Below, piece by piece: positions 21,925 through 32,023 of a stretch of 64,000 bases of DNA; the first letter of the stretch is position 1; the number at the start of each line of letters is the position of its first letter. This DNA comes from Aspidapion aeneum (taxonomy: Eukaryota; Arthropoda; Insecta; Coleoptera; Brentidae). The translations under genes and the position numbers were made by a program. The notes below the pieces were generated by a model. The model did no database searches. It worked only from the letters and a program-made list of their open reading frames with translations, and was not told where the DNA came from. The stretch spans positions 108,739,314 to 108,803,313 of the forward strand of contig OY755042.1 in NCBI GenBank assembly GCA_963576565.1, in the 5' to 3' direction.

Positions 21925-22378
21925 TTATGGGACTTAAAAGAAGTGGGGGCTATATATAGGAAACCTACACACACCGGAGAGAGTTTTTAAGTCTAATCAT
22001 TCTGTTGCTACAAAACAAGAAGTTATAACAAGGTTGTATTTAAGAACCGTAAATATATTTAGTAATAATTAATAAATTAAAATGGACCTAAAACGGAATG
22101 GTTATTCCGAGAAATTAATAAACTTAACGATTTCTAAAATTAAAAACAAACCAAATGCAGCAAATTCTCAAAATAATATTTAGGGTGTTATTGAAATTCC
22201 ATATGTTTTACGGTTTCAGAAAACATAAGACGAATAGCCAAACACTATAATATTAAAACAGTATTTTCAATGGAATAAGGAATGCATTTACCAAATCCCG
22301 TGTGAGTGTGGTAAATCATATGTAGGTGAAACGAAACGCCCTCTTCAGGTTAGAGAAAATGAACCGAAACGTCGTGTT
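21925..22378 (+). pseudogene. Penelope-like retroelement fragment (RT end and GIY-YIG endonuclease)
   Basis: Frames in order read DLKEVGAIYRKPTHTGESF, then FKSNHSVATKQEVITRLYLR and MDLKRNGYSEKLINLTISK. GVIEIPYV follows, then SENIRRIAKHYNIKTVF and finally ECIYQIPCECGKSYVGETKR. YRKPTHT, SNHS and the conserved segment with IPCECGKSYVG (the GIY-YIG-type module) occur in this order in Penelope-like elements. At least four frame changes or stops separate the blocks. The catalytic RT palm lies further upstream and is not visible here. No termini were found. Confidence 0.85.
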
Positions 22379-23645
22379 TAAAAAAATATGACAATGGCAG
22401 TCTGAAATTTTGTTTCAGCATTAATTATATAATCAAAGCTAATTTTTATATAATTATGAAACCCTAATATAACTAAACCTATAAAACTTAGACTATATAT
22501 ACGAAAGACAAGCTATTAGTGGCTCAGGGATGCTAGACTAAATTAAACAAAAAATGTTTATGCTTCTTTTTTTAAATAAAATAACTTGAATTTAAAAAAA
22601 AATGTATTTTATAATGAAAATTATTTTTTACCTTCAGTGCAATATTCCAAGAAAAGAATTAACTTCTTTTGCAGCGGATATGGGTTTGGTTTACAGCAAA
22701 GCAGTTTTTTTTTAAACAGACACCATTTTCCTTCATTTGATATAAATTGTTTTTGTATGTGTATTGAACGCATCTTTAACTAAGAGTTAGCCCAGGGCTG
22801 GTTCCATTGATGGCCCGGTCCTGAATGTTTATATTTTCACAAAACTGGCCATTTTTCACGCGGTTTTTTGTCTACGAACCGATAATCATAAATCATATAT
22901 TGCGTTATACGCAATAACAATTTGTTACTTTTATTTAAAAATCCGCAATAAAAATACAGGCGATTCGGCACAGTTGCTCAGTTTGTTTTTAGCTTTCTTA
23001 TTTCTCATTTTATAAAGGGTGTCGATTTTTATTGAGTTAAAATTTTGCAGCATTTATGGGGCAAACTTCACCTCTTTTCTGTAGGGAAAGTGGGTCGAGT
23101 GATACCTTGTTTTAAAGGTGTCTTAAATGTCTTTGCAACGGTGTAAAAATTTGAAAAATCCATCGATTCGTTCTTGAGATGCTTGCCTCGAAATTTCCAA
23201 ACGTGCCATGGAGAGATAAAAGAAATAGGAAAAAAATTAATAAATACGAGTTACTGCAAAATATTCGTTTGATAAAAAATAAATAGACGTGTTTCGTAAT
23301 TAAATTTTTTTTTTACCTAAAAATGTGTTTTATCGCTCCATTATAACTTTGGCGCCAAATCTGTCCATTTTATAACGTCATTCTTGCAGAGAAAATAGAT
23401 TCATTATTGTAAAAAAAGACCCTGTATATTGTAATTGTATCAAAAACAAATTGTACATTTTAAAATGAAAAATAATGAATGGAGCAATAGCGGACAGTTG
23501 TTTTATTTAAATGAAATAAATATAATAAATATCGGATATATATATTAAAAATTAATATATATTAGATAATATGTATATCATTTCTAACCGATATTTTCAT
23601 ATTTATAACAAATATAGTATGAGTTAAATAAAACTCTAGGGTGCT
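22379..23645. other. AT-rich spacer with possible worn transposon end
   Basis: CCCAGGGCTGG at about 22791 resembles a hAT terminus, but no partner was found. GGGTGTCGATTTTTATTGAG (23027) and GACCCTGTATATTG (23409) look like ACAGGGTGT-type boxes in opposite orientation without matching arms. Confidence 0.4.
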
Positions 23646-23995
23646 TCTCCACTAACTTTTATTTTAATCTATGTATAATTGCTTGAATTTTTTAAGCATC
23701 CAACATGTTTGACAAACCTATGTTTGCATCTTCAAGGGTAATTAAGACTTCCGCAATTTTTTGAATTTTTACAAAAAATAATTTTTCCCTCCTTTGTGGA
23801 CTACAATTATCCAAATATTGTTAATAGGACGTGGTCATGCAGCTTCAGCACATCTAAGTTAAAAAAAAACTAACGTTTTCTCTTGGAAACAGCTTTCTTT
23901 TTTTTAAAATTCATCTCTTTTTAACTTCATCATCGTGATAAAAAGGCAAAAAAAAAAACAAGCAATTATAGATTAAAATACAAATTAGTGGAGAA
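23646..23995. mobile_element. 350-bp inverted-repeat element
   Basis: The left arm TTCTCCACTAACTTTTATTT and then AATCTATGTATAATTGCTTG is inverted at the right end (CAAGCAATTATAGATT to ATTAGTGGAGAA). No ORF and no clear duplication. MITE-like. Confidence 0.65.
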
Positions 23996-24054
23996 AGACT
24001 ACACTTTCATTTGACTGAACCTATCACCAGTGGCGACTGATAACGAGAAGGGCA

Positions 24055-24347
24055 CAAGGGCGGATCCAGCGGTGGTTCTCGGGGGGGGGGGTTCGGTTCG
24101 GTTCGGTTCGGTTCGGTGACATTCTCAGTTGGTAAAAAACGGTATACACTTTTTTAAGCAGCATTTTATTGAACTAGTCAGTGGTTGTAATTTCGATGAT
24201 AATAATAATAGACACTTTCATGCGCCGCAGGCAAAAATTTTGAATTTTTATTAGCAAAAACATTACTTTTTACTAATTTTTTGTATATTCAAAAAATTCT
24301 CGAGGGGGCAAGTGCCCCTAGTGCCCCCCCCCCTAGATCCGCCCCTG
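24055..24347. mobile_element. hAT MITE A nested in the hAT element
   Basis: The ends CAAGGGCGGATCCAGC and (inverted) CAGGGGCGGATCTAGG are flanked by the perfect 8-bp duplication GAAGGGCA (24047-24054, 24348-24355). It contains (GGTTC)n at about 24093-24117. It is the same family as MITE B at 27374, in opposite orientation: both share a ...GAGAATTTTTTGAATATACA-type segment. Confidence 0.94.
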
Positions 24348-24788
24348 GAAGGGCAACGGGGTAGTGCCCTCCCAAAACTAGACAACAAGCAGTATTTTTA
24401 ATTGATTTATTTAAAAAAAGTTAAATCTTTCCTTACGATTGTCTAGTTCTTTTGATTATCTATGCTTAACAACAACCGATTAATTGGGTGAATTTTTTTG
24501 CGTAAATAATTACAAGCCGGCAGTGCCGCGCGGGGCAAGGTTTCAACTTCACCCGTTTTTTAGCCGGGTAGGGGTGGCTGTTCTCGCGCAGGGGGGGGAG
24601 AAATGTTTGTTTTATTTTACGTCGGCCATATTCATCGTGCAAAAATGTTCGTTGCCCTTCCTTTGTGTTGCCGGTTCTATCCTTAGTGAAGACGTATGAG
24701 TTTGTTTTGATTTGAGGTATGTCAGTAGTAAAAAGCTTAAGCGCCGACCGCGTGTCATTGTTTGTTTTTGTTATCGATTGTTTATATA

Positions 24789-25104
24789 ATGGAAATCAAT
24801 ACCGTCAATTACATAATTAACTGTGCAAATTTAAATACGTTGACATGTAAATTTCGATTACAAGTAAAATCTTTAGGGCGACATAGACCAGACCTAAAAA
24901 TCAACCAAAATTTTAGTTTAGTGCAATTAATGTTGAGGTGTGTTCCAAAAACATATTAGAAAACTGGTTGTGCGATTGTGCAAAACGAAATGCTTTTTTT
25001 TGCTCTATTTGTCTTATTATGAACAATCCCCGAAGTGATCCTGCGTGGGTGGCAAAGGGAATGTGTGATATTAAGCACTTTGGTGAAAAGTTAAAGACAA
25101 AGTA
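24789..25104 (+). pseudogene. hAT transposase N-terminus with zf-TTF-type domain
   Basis: The first frame, from an ATG at 24789, reads MEINTVNYIINCANLNTLT, then QVKSLGRHRPDLKINQNF. After a frame change near 24958 it reads ENWLCDCAKRN, then AFFCSICLIMNNPRSDPAWV and GMCDIKHFGEKLK. A lead-in GRxxPDL, then WLCxC, FCxxC and DPAWxxxGxxDxKHF, is the pattern of the TTF-type zinc finger at the start of ZMYM1-like hAT transposases. The second block stops at TAA, but AAA-GTAAGT at about 25097-25105 is a good splice donor. The ancestral gene may therefore have had an intron here, with later exons lost by internal deletion. Confidence 0.75.
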
Positions 25105-25490
25105 AGTACTACTTATTTAAATAACCACATAGAATTTTCTATGCTAGGCAAGACTGATATTAGGTGCCAATTGAATAGTGCTTATAGCAAAATATTACCG
25201 AACATAATAAAAATGTGGCAAAAAATATGACATATACTTAGATACATAGACAATTCTATGGGATTTTTGACGTTGCTCTACGGTGCTAATCCGAGCACTT
25301 TTGTAAAACCAGGGCGAATAGACTTTATCTATAAACAAACAAATAAACTAAAAACTACACCAAGTAGCTGCTTGTTTGTAAAATGCTAAAATAAAAAAAG
25401 TTTTTTTTTATCTCCTTTTCCATGCAATATACATTTCTGCCCCCCCACCCCCCCCAATTTATAACGTCACCAACCGCCACTGCCTATCAC

Positions 25491-25878
25491 CACCATAAAA
25501 TGGACAATTTCCTCAACTTAAAAATACCGTGGTTTTTGTTAACTCCGCCGTTATTAGGTTACGATTCTCTCCACGGTCGCTTAAGACGTAGTAGCGGCGA
25601 TTTATTTGCCTACCTGCAACTTAGTCGTTAGCGACCGTAGAGCGTATTCTATCTTACTTAACTTTTATTTTCTTCTTTAAATAAATACAACAGTAAATTA
25701 CACTTAATTGTTTTACATCAACGTCAACTACTTAGCCTTAAGATTGCCTTTTCTGTAACGACCAAGACCTATACAAGTTAAGGTTCTTAACTTGAATTTT
25801 CCCTTGAGACACGGCGTTGTGTTTATTATAAGTTTATGGTTTTGTTACGTTGAGGTGAGGTACTTTTACGTTTTTTAA
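25491..25878. other. spacer with small hairpin
   Basis: CTCCACGGTCGCTTAAG (25569) pairs with CGTTAGCGACCGTAGAG (25626), a 65-base hairpin. The rest is unassigned. Confidence 0.5.
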
Positions 25879-26325
25879 TAATTCTTAAATTTTGAACCCG
25901 AAATTCACACCGAAAAGGTTTATAATTCTCCGTTGCTTTAAATGTTTTTTATTTAGACCCAAGTTTTTTATCCATCGATCGCATTGTCTAATTCTGACCG
26001 CAGATTTCCGTTTTAATTTTGCTACTTCTTCTCTGATATCATTTACTTTTGTTTTATTCCTTATCCATTCATTCCTTTTTCTATCTGTTAGCTTTAGATG
26101 TAACATTTTCCTTTCCATTGATCTTTGGGCTTTTGTTACCTTATCCATGTTTGATTTTGTTAGTGACCATGACTGGGATCCATAGGTAAGTACAGGAAGG
26201 ATACATTGTTGATACACTTTCGTTTTGAGGTACTGAGGATATTTTTTATTTTTAAATATGTAGCTTAATTTACCGAATGCTGGCCATTCTTACTTGTCTC
26301 TTGTTTTCAGCTTTTTGGTTTTCTT
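25879..26325 (-). pseudogene. RTE-type RT C-terminal fragment
   Basis: The minus strand reads FGKLSYIFKNKKYPQYLKTK, then VYQQCILPVLTYGSQSWSLT, KSNMDKVTKAQRSMERKM, LTDRKRNEWIRNKTKVNDIR and AKLKRKSAVRIRQ. This is the region just after the RT palm of RTE elements and closely matches block 2 of the RTE relic at 9000-9330. It ends in unique text near 25880. It lies against a second RTE-like fragment. Confidence 0.8.
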
Positions 26326-27005
26326 TTTTTTGTTTAATAATATTTCTCTACAAGTATTTTTTCATCCAGTTTAGAACGTTCTCTTTTTCTGCGCCCTACT
26401 GATTGCCATTCTAGGACCCACTTTGGTAATGTTTCGTCGTTCATCCGTTCTACATGGCCGTACCATATCAGTTGTCTTTTAGTGATGTCATCCGTTATGA
26501 TTCCCTCGATTCCCATTATTTATTTTATGATCTCATTTCTTATATGATTTGTTCTAGATATTCTCATTAATCTTCTTATTGTATCCATTTCGACACTATT
26601 CATTTTTGTTTTGTATTTTTCTGTTACGCGACAAGTCTCTAATCCATACAACAGCGTGCTTTTCACCATTGTTGTTACATTCTTTTTAATCTCTTTGCTC
26701 CACAAAATACTGTTAAGACATCCAATAACCTTCTTTGCTTTTAATGTTCTTTTTTCCAGTTTTTTACAGTCTGTTCTTGTCTTATTAAATGTGAAACCCA
26801 AGTATACATACGTATTGTCATCATTGTCCATCGTCTAGTTCTAACTCACTTGATTCGTTTCCAATACATAAGTACTGTGTCTTGTCCACTATCACAGTTT
26901 TGGTTCTCTTTATCATTAGCTACAATTACTTGGTCGTCAGCAAACTGTAATGTGTATATGGTAAAACGGTCGTTAAGTTGTATTCCCATGCCGTGTACTT
27001 TAAGT
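26326..27005 (-). pseudogene. RTE-like reverse transcriptase with FADD motif, second lineage
   Basis: Reading leftwards from 27005: GMGIQLNDRFTIYTLQFADD (motif C kept), QVIVANDKENQN, then frame breaks. Next come YVYLGFTFNKTRTD, KAKKVIGCLNSILWSKEIKK, LLYGLETCRVTEKYK, MDTIRRLMRISRTNHIRNE and GIEGIITDDITKRQLIWYGH with VERMNDETLPKWVLEW and GRRKRERSK. These are the thumb/C-terminal blocks known from insect RTE-like endonuclease-reverse transcriptases, of a different lineage from the 25879 fragment. At least two stops. Confidence 0.78.
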
Positions 27006-27201
27006 TGTTTAGAGCTACTGTGATATATATTTTAAAAAGAGTTGGAGGGGTATTATATTATTATTTTAAAAATATGACGTACAGAACAATAAACATAGCG
27101 TAACAAAAAAAATAAATGGATCCATGACGGATCCTCACCCATTAGCACACTCCAAGTAAACTCCATGCTATATGAACCTTAAAAACAGTTTTTTCTAAAG
27201 A

Positions 27202-27369
27202 CAGTCGAACCTCTCTAACTCGAACCTCTATAACTCGAACCTTTTAAGCGGTTCCTGCACTTTTTACATGTATTTTAACTTATTTAACTCGAGTTTCTAT
27301 AACTCGAACTCTCCATAACTCGAACTGTTTTGGTTGTTCCTTCAGGTTCGAGTTATAGAGGTTCGACTG
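27202..27369. mobile_element. Tigger/pogo-type MITE, copy 1
   Basis: Termini CAGTCGAACCTCTCTAACTC and (inverted) CAGTCGAACCTCTATAACTC. The right flank is TA. The left flank is GA, but the empty R27 site at 41093 reads AAATATCTCT, showing a TA target that has mutated on one side. A second copy is at 51156-51340. Confidence 0.9.
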
Positions 27370-27373
27370 TATC

Positions 27374-27575
27374 CAGTGGCGGATCCAGGGGGGGGCACTA
27401 GGGGCACTTGCCCCCCCCCCCCCCCCCCGAGAATTTTTTGAATATACAAAAAATGAGTAAAAAGTAATGTAGCTAATAAAAATGCTGCTTAAAAAAATAT
27501 ATACCGTTTTTTACCAACAGAGAATATCACCTAAAGTGCCCCCTCCCCCGAGAAGCACCTCTGGATCCGCCCTTG
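27374..27575. mobile_element. hAT MITE B
   Basis: The ends CAGTGGCGGATCCAGG and (inverted) CAAGGGCGGATCCAGA are flanked by the perfect duplication ACTGTATC (27366-27373, 27576-27583). The left copy of that duplication contains the last bases of the Tigger MITE, so MITE B is the youngest of three nested insertions. Long C-runs lie near the left end. Confidence 0.95.
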
Positions 27576-28015
27576 ACTGTATCTCTAAACGAAAGCTTCT
27601 ACCAAGTTTTTGGTTATAACACAAATTTTTGAAAAAAAATGTGCGATACAATATTCCGAAAACCGTATATTGCTGCGACGCGACGCTCCGTTAAAAAAGT
27701 AGCATTTTTTAAACTTTTTAACTGTCAAAAAACTGTCATTAGCATTGATAAATTTCGACCAAACTGTAACCAGCTCGTTACAGTATCGAATACTATTTTA
27801 CCTACAAATTTTATGAAAATCGGTTGGGCGGTTTAGGAGCTATCGTGTTACAGACCAAGTTACATACACACACATACCTATACACACAGACAGATATCAC
27901 GACGATACTACTACGGTAGGTTAAAATACACCCAAATGACACATTTTCGGCGTTATATCAAAAAAAAAATTTCGTCGAAACAATACCTTCTTCAGCCGTT
28001 GCTGTGCGGGTTGGG

Positions 28016-28559
28016 ACACACAAAAATTGGGTTAAAGATAAGGGACGGCCGTAGATAAAGATGGCCCAGTCGCGTTTAGGGCACTCTTTTAATAAAGTTG
28101 TTGCCTTATTACTGCTAGCCTTATTTTGGAATTTCCAATAATTCTCTATTATCTACTAAATTTTGAATATATGTGGGTATCTATATAAACTAATAAACGA
28201 CAAATTATTATTTTAATATTAAAATAATTTTAGTAATAACGGAAAAGCCAAAAAATAAATACATACCAAAAACCAAATTTGTAACTAATTTGCTATTAAA
28301 AGGCTTTTCATAAATTATTCAAAATAGAGTTATTTTAGGCAATTTGAAAACAAAATTAATTAGCCATGTGTATTGTAGGATCCGAACACTATGGTTATCT
28401 CCCTTTTCATCATATTTAAATAGTATTTTGTGACGTTGCAAAATTGGATTGAGCAAAGGCGGATCCAGACCAAAACAAAAAGGGCGACAGGTTTCTGAAC
28501 TGGCCTTGGTAAAAGGGGCAAATTACTTGGGAGCAAACAACAAACAACAAAGAAAACTT
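28016..28559. other. spacer with solo hAT-like terminus
   Basis: CAAAGGCGGATCCAGACC at about 28454 resembles the hAT ends of this window, but I found no matching right end. Nothing else is supported. Confidence 0.4.
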
Positions 28560-30000
28560 TCAAATACCAAATTGCAAATAATACAAGGATCTAAAACTAT
28601 AAACAACAAGTGAAATTAAGAAAAATAAGGAAAAAGTTTTCTGTCTTCGGCCGGGACGCGTATTTACGTTTCTGTGCTGATTTCACGGCAGCGCTGTTTT
28701 GAAATAGACACGGAAATGTTGCAACATATTTGGTTACAAATGCGTGTTGATTTTAAAGCGCCGAGGCTCGAACATGGCACGGATTTGTATTGAATTACGC
28801 AGCGCAGGGGTTTACTTATAAGTGCACATTTGAAATTTAAATTGGATTCACGTTGTTTATTAGTTTGATTTTGAGGATATATGTTTGTTAATATGAAAAT
28901 TATGGAGCAGTTTAAAAGTATTTGTACTAATATTACTCAAGATTTTGAAATTCTTTGAAGTTATAAAGAACACTCTTCCATTAACTATACCCGCAAAGTT
29001 CAGTGTTATACATGTTACATGAAAATAGAAAGTTTCAAAAACCTAACCTAACGAAAGCTAATCAATCAAATCTAACCGAACCGAACCAAAGCAAACTGAA
29101 CCAATAATTTTTTTCAAAAAAAAAAACTTTCCTGTGTTCCTACCCGGGATCCTAGAGGATGTGATTCCGAACCGAACCAAACCTAACCTAACCAAACTAA
29201 ACTACAAAACTATTTACACCCTCTAGGATCCCGGGAAAGAAGTCAGGAAAGTTTTTTTTAATTGTTGGTTCAGTTTGCTTTGGTTCGGTTCGGTTTGGTT
29301 CAATTCGGTTCGTTTCGGTTCGGATTCACATCCTCTAGGATCCCGGATAGGAAGTCAGGAAAGTTTTTTTTTTGAAAAAACTTATTGGTTCAGTTTGCTT
29401 GGGTTCGGTTCGGTTAGATTAGATTGATTAGCTTTCGTTATGTTAGCGTTTTAACCTGACAGTTGAATACGCTTTTGTAATAGTTTAATGAGCGATGTTC
29501 TCTTACAGATCCGTGCTCATTTCAAGATCAAAACTCTTAAAATCAACACGTATTTGAACCCAAATATATTGTAACATTTCCGTGTCTATTTCAAAACCGC
29601 GCCGACGTGAAATGAGCACGGAAACGTAAATACGCGGCCGGGACTCGAACCCGAAATGTCTTGCTTTGTACGCAAACGCTCTCTACATTAAGCCACCGAA
29701 CACAATACATAAATTTTCGGAAAACTTCCATATATGCATGTGTGTGGTGTCTCAATACAAGAACGAGAAACTCTCAGAGTATTAACTCGACAAGACATCC
29801 AACTGATCTCTATAATTCTTGTTTCACATTGGCAAAGGAATGAAAACTCAAATTAGACGTAAAGTATCAACGTCTGAAAACATGAGATCACCTTTTCGTG
29901 TGTTAAAATTTCTGATCGCAATGGCCGATTGCAAATATATTTTTCAAGGACCTAAAACCATAAACAACAAGTAAAATTAAAGAAAAAAAATAAACCGGAG
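28560..30000 (-). repeat. tRNA-like tandem repeat, diverged copy, split by a Mutator-like element
   Basis: 28560-28657 (end of one unit and start of the next) and 29635-30000 match the 400-bp units at 38176-38995, with shared AAACAACAAGTGAAATTAA, the tRNA-like block and GTAAAGTATCAACGTCTGAA. The tRNA-like block here has decayed stems. Confidence 0.85.
28658..29634. mobile_element. Mutator-like foldback element with 10-bp TSD
   Basis: Terminal inverted repeats of about 180 bases start CGTATTTACGTTTC. CGGCCGGGAC duplicates flank it (28648-28657 and 29635-29644), and the host tRNA-like repeat supplies the empty version at 38215-38225 and 38623-38633. Long terminal repeats and a 9-11-bp duplication are typical of MULEs. 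The centre (29040-29455) is a second inverted repeat rich in GGTTCGGTTCGG and CTCTAGGATCCCGGG. No transposase ORF. Confidence 0.82.
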
Positions 30001-30334
30001 AATAATCAACGGAAACAAAGTCTCTTAAGCTCCTTCATATTATTTTGCTTTTTTAGTCGTGTTATAATTTATCGCGAATTTTTATTATCGATCTTGCTAA
30101 TGAATGGCGTCAATAATATTATTAAAAGCAATTTTGCCAGTCCTTCTTTGGAAGATAAAATCAAAAATAAGAACTGGTTAGGCCCTTTGCGGATCTAAAC
30201 CTAACTCAAGTTAGTCAAAAAAGGGCACAAAATCATCAAGAGACATTTATAAGAAAAATAAGGGATTTGTGGGTGTGATTTAACCAACCTTTTGTACTGT
30301 TTTCCGTCGTCCTTAAAAAGATGTCTGTGAAGCC
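30001..30334. other. spacer
   Basis: No feature supported. Confidence 0.4.
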
Positions 30335-30344
30335 TTAGAATAAT

Positions 30345-30956
30345 CAAGGCCAACACAAAAATAGAGGCCACGACCCTGAAAAAATCAGCTGTTCTCCCGG
30401 GGCTGAATTTTACATTGGGTCTTATGGGAGGTCAGACGTTTTTTTATGATATTTTCAAAATGGCACTACAGATTTCCGCAAAATTTCAGTGAAATATTCT
30501 CAGACACCATCCCGATATTCCACCAAAGGTTTGTAAGGAAGCAACATGATTAAAAGGTTTAAATCTTCAAGATTTAGCATTCCTTATTTTGAATTCAAAT
30601 TACCCGCCATGTACCAGATGCCAACTGTTATATTTGACATGTATTTGACTTTGTCATATGTGATTGTCACATTCGCTTCTACTTTAAACTTAATTTTTGT
30701 GTGAGCTAATGAAGCGGCTATGAAAAATTAGGGCTTACTATACATTTAAAAAAAATTGTTCTGCGAGAATATAGTAAAAACAATCTCAAAAACGGCTTTA
30801 TTTAAAAAAAAATCAAATATCCATGAACCGTCATTCCAACTTCAATATGTTAAAGACAATCAGCTGTGTCGTAACGTGACCATCAAAAAAAAATCAGCCC
30901 CGGATGTGACGTCAACAAAGTGGAGAATCGTGGCCCATCCATTTTGATAGCCCTGG
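30345..30956 (+). mobile_element. 6-bp-TSD element family, full-length copy 1 (612 bp)
   Basis: Ends CAAGGCCAACAC and (inverted) CCAGGGCTATCA. AATAAT duplicates lie at 30339-30344 and 30957-30962. Subterminal inverted boxes include GGCCACGA and GGGGCTGA. A 63-codon ORF (30756-30947) is nearly identical in copy 3, but so is the whole element. Same length as copy 3. Confidence 0.92.
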
Positions 30957-30974
30957 AATAATGCCCGGTTAGAC

Positions 30975-31389
30975 CAAGGCCAACACAAAAATAGAGGCCA
31001 CGACCCTGAAAAAATCAGCTGTTCTCCCGGGGCTGAATTTTACATTGGGTCTTATGGGAGCTCAGACGTTTTTTTATGATATTTTCAAAATGGCACTACA
31101 GATTTCCGCAAAATTTCAGTGAAATATTCTCAGACACCATCCCGATATTCCACCAAAGGTTTGTAAGGAAGCAACATGATTAAAAGGTTTAAATCTTCAA
31201 GATTTAGCTTTCCTTATTTTGAATTTAAATTACCCGCCATGTACCACATGCCAACTGTTATATTTGACATGTATTTGACTTTGTCATATGTGATTGTCAC
31301 ATTCGCTTCTACTTTAAACTTAATTTTTGTGTGAGCTAATGAAGCGTCTATGAAAAATTAGGGCTTACTATACATTTTGATAGCCCTGG
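30975..31389 (+). mobile_element. 6-bp-TSD element family, deletion copy 2 (415 bp)
   Basis: Same ends; TTAGAC duplicates lie at 30969-30974 and 31390-31395. It lacks about 197 bases between ACTATACATTT and TGATAGCCC that copies 1 and 3 keep. It sits 18 bases from copy 1, inside element E. Confidence 0.92.
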
Positions 31390-32023
31390 TTAGACATAAC
31401 ATTTTACCTTACGTCTTGCCTGTCAGTCAAAAGGATCAAGTATGACGGTTGAAAGACTAGCGTACACACTTGATAGTTTTAACGTACGTTTTTAGATCAG
31501 TTTTTGATACACCATGGAGGAAGCACTGCTTTTGTCAATAATGTTTTTTGTTTTAAATGTCTATGACTTAAGCGTTACAGTAGCTAAACATAGATTTTTA
31601 ACCAGTTTTTCAAAATGTTGTGCTGATTTAGTTTGGTAATGTCCCCAGAAGATGTAAATTTCCGCTTACGAAACATGTTAAATTAAAGTAAAAGTAATTA
31701 AAAATTAGTAGAGGAAGACAATAACCTGTTTGATTTCCTAAAAAATTATCTTATCTAATGTCGGACGGTTCGTATACCAACTTCTAAGTTGCAGTCGAAA
31801 GGAATTAAAATTGTATGCACTACCACAAGAAATGCCGCTAAAACTGACGATTTACCGGAAACAATGCCTCTACCGATCAGTTCAACAGGTCCGACTTCAG
31901 TCCTGTTCAGTTCAGGCAAAACGTACGTTTTATTGTCTACACGAAAGGTTTTGCCTGATTCGTTTTATCTGATCAAGTAAAACGTCAGGCAAAACGTTAT
32001 GTGTAGACCCCGCTTTAGAATAA

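Larger units (their letters stand above)
24028..25482 (+). mobile_element. hAT transposon, internally deleted, with nested MITE
   Basis: The ends CAGTGGCGACTGATAACG and (inverted) CAGTGGCGGTTGGTGACG are flanked by a perfect 8-bp duplication CCTATCAC (24020-24027, 25483-25490). It contains the start of a zf-TTF/hAT transposase gene and a nested 293-bp hAT MITE. The dimerisation and catalytic exons are missing. Confidence 0.93.
27100..28015 (+). repeat. dispersed repeat R27, copy a, with two nested MITEs
   Basis: Matches 40985-41545 (same strand), 35805-36240 and 62136-62585 (opposite strand). Shared boxes: AAATGGATCCATGACGG, GGTTATAACACAAATT, AACCAGCTCGTTA, GGTTTAGGAGCTATCGTGTT, a CA-rich microsatellite, AATACACCCAAATRACAC and AATACCTTCT. 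The left third is interrupted by 27202-27575. No ORF. It may be a non-autonomous retroelement or MITE; class unknown. Confidence 0.85.
30344..32014. mobile_element. element E: inverted-repeat transposon with 9-bp TSD and two nested insertions
   Basis: TTAGAATAA lies at 30335-30343 and 32015-32023. Ends once the inserts are discounted: left GCCCGGTTAGACATAAC (reading 30963-30974 then 31390 onward), right inverted GCGGGGTCTACACATAACG. It holds two copies of the 6-bp-TSD family, one at its left edge and one just inside. The remaining core is about 630 bp with only a chance ORF (31789-31980). A 9-bp duplication is compatible with a MULE or Merlin type; not assigned. Confidence 0.75.

Noticed and set aside
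28454..28475. CAAAGGCGGATCCAGACC as the left end of another hAT MITE
   Set aside because: No matching inverted end or duplication found downstream; kept only as a solo terminus.
29040..29060. CCTAACCTAAC as insect telomeric (TTAGG)n
   Set aside because: Only two units, inside a palindromic transposon interior; not an array.
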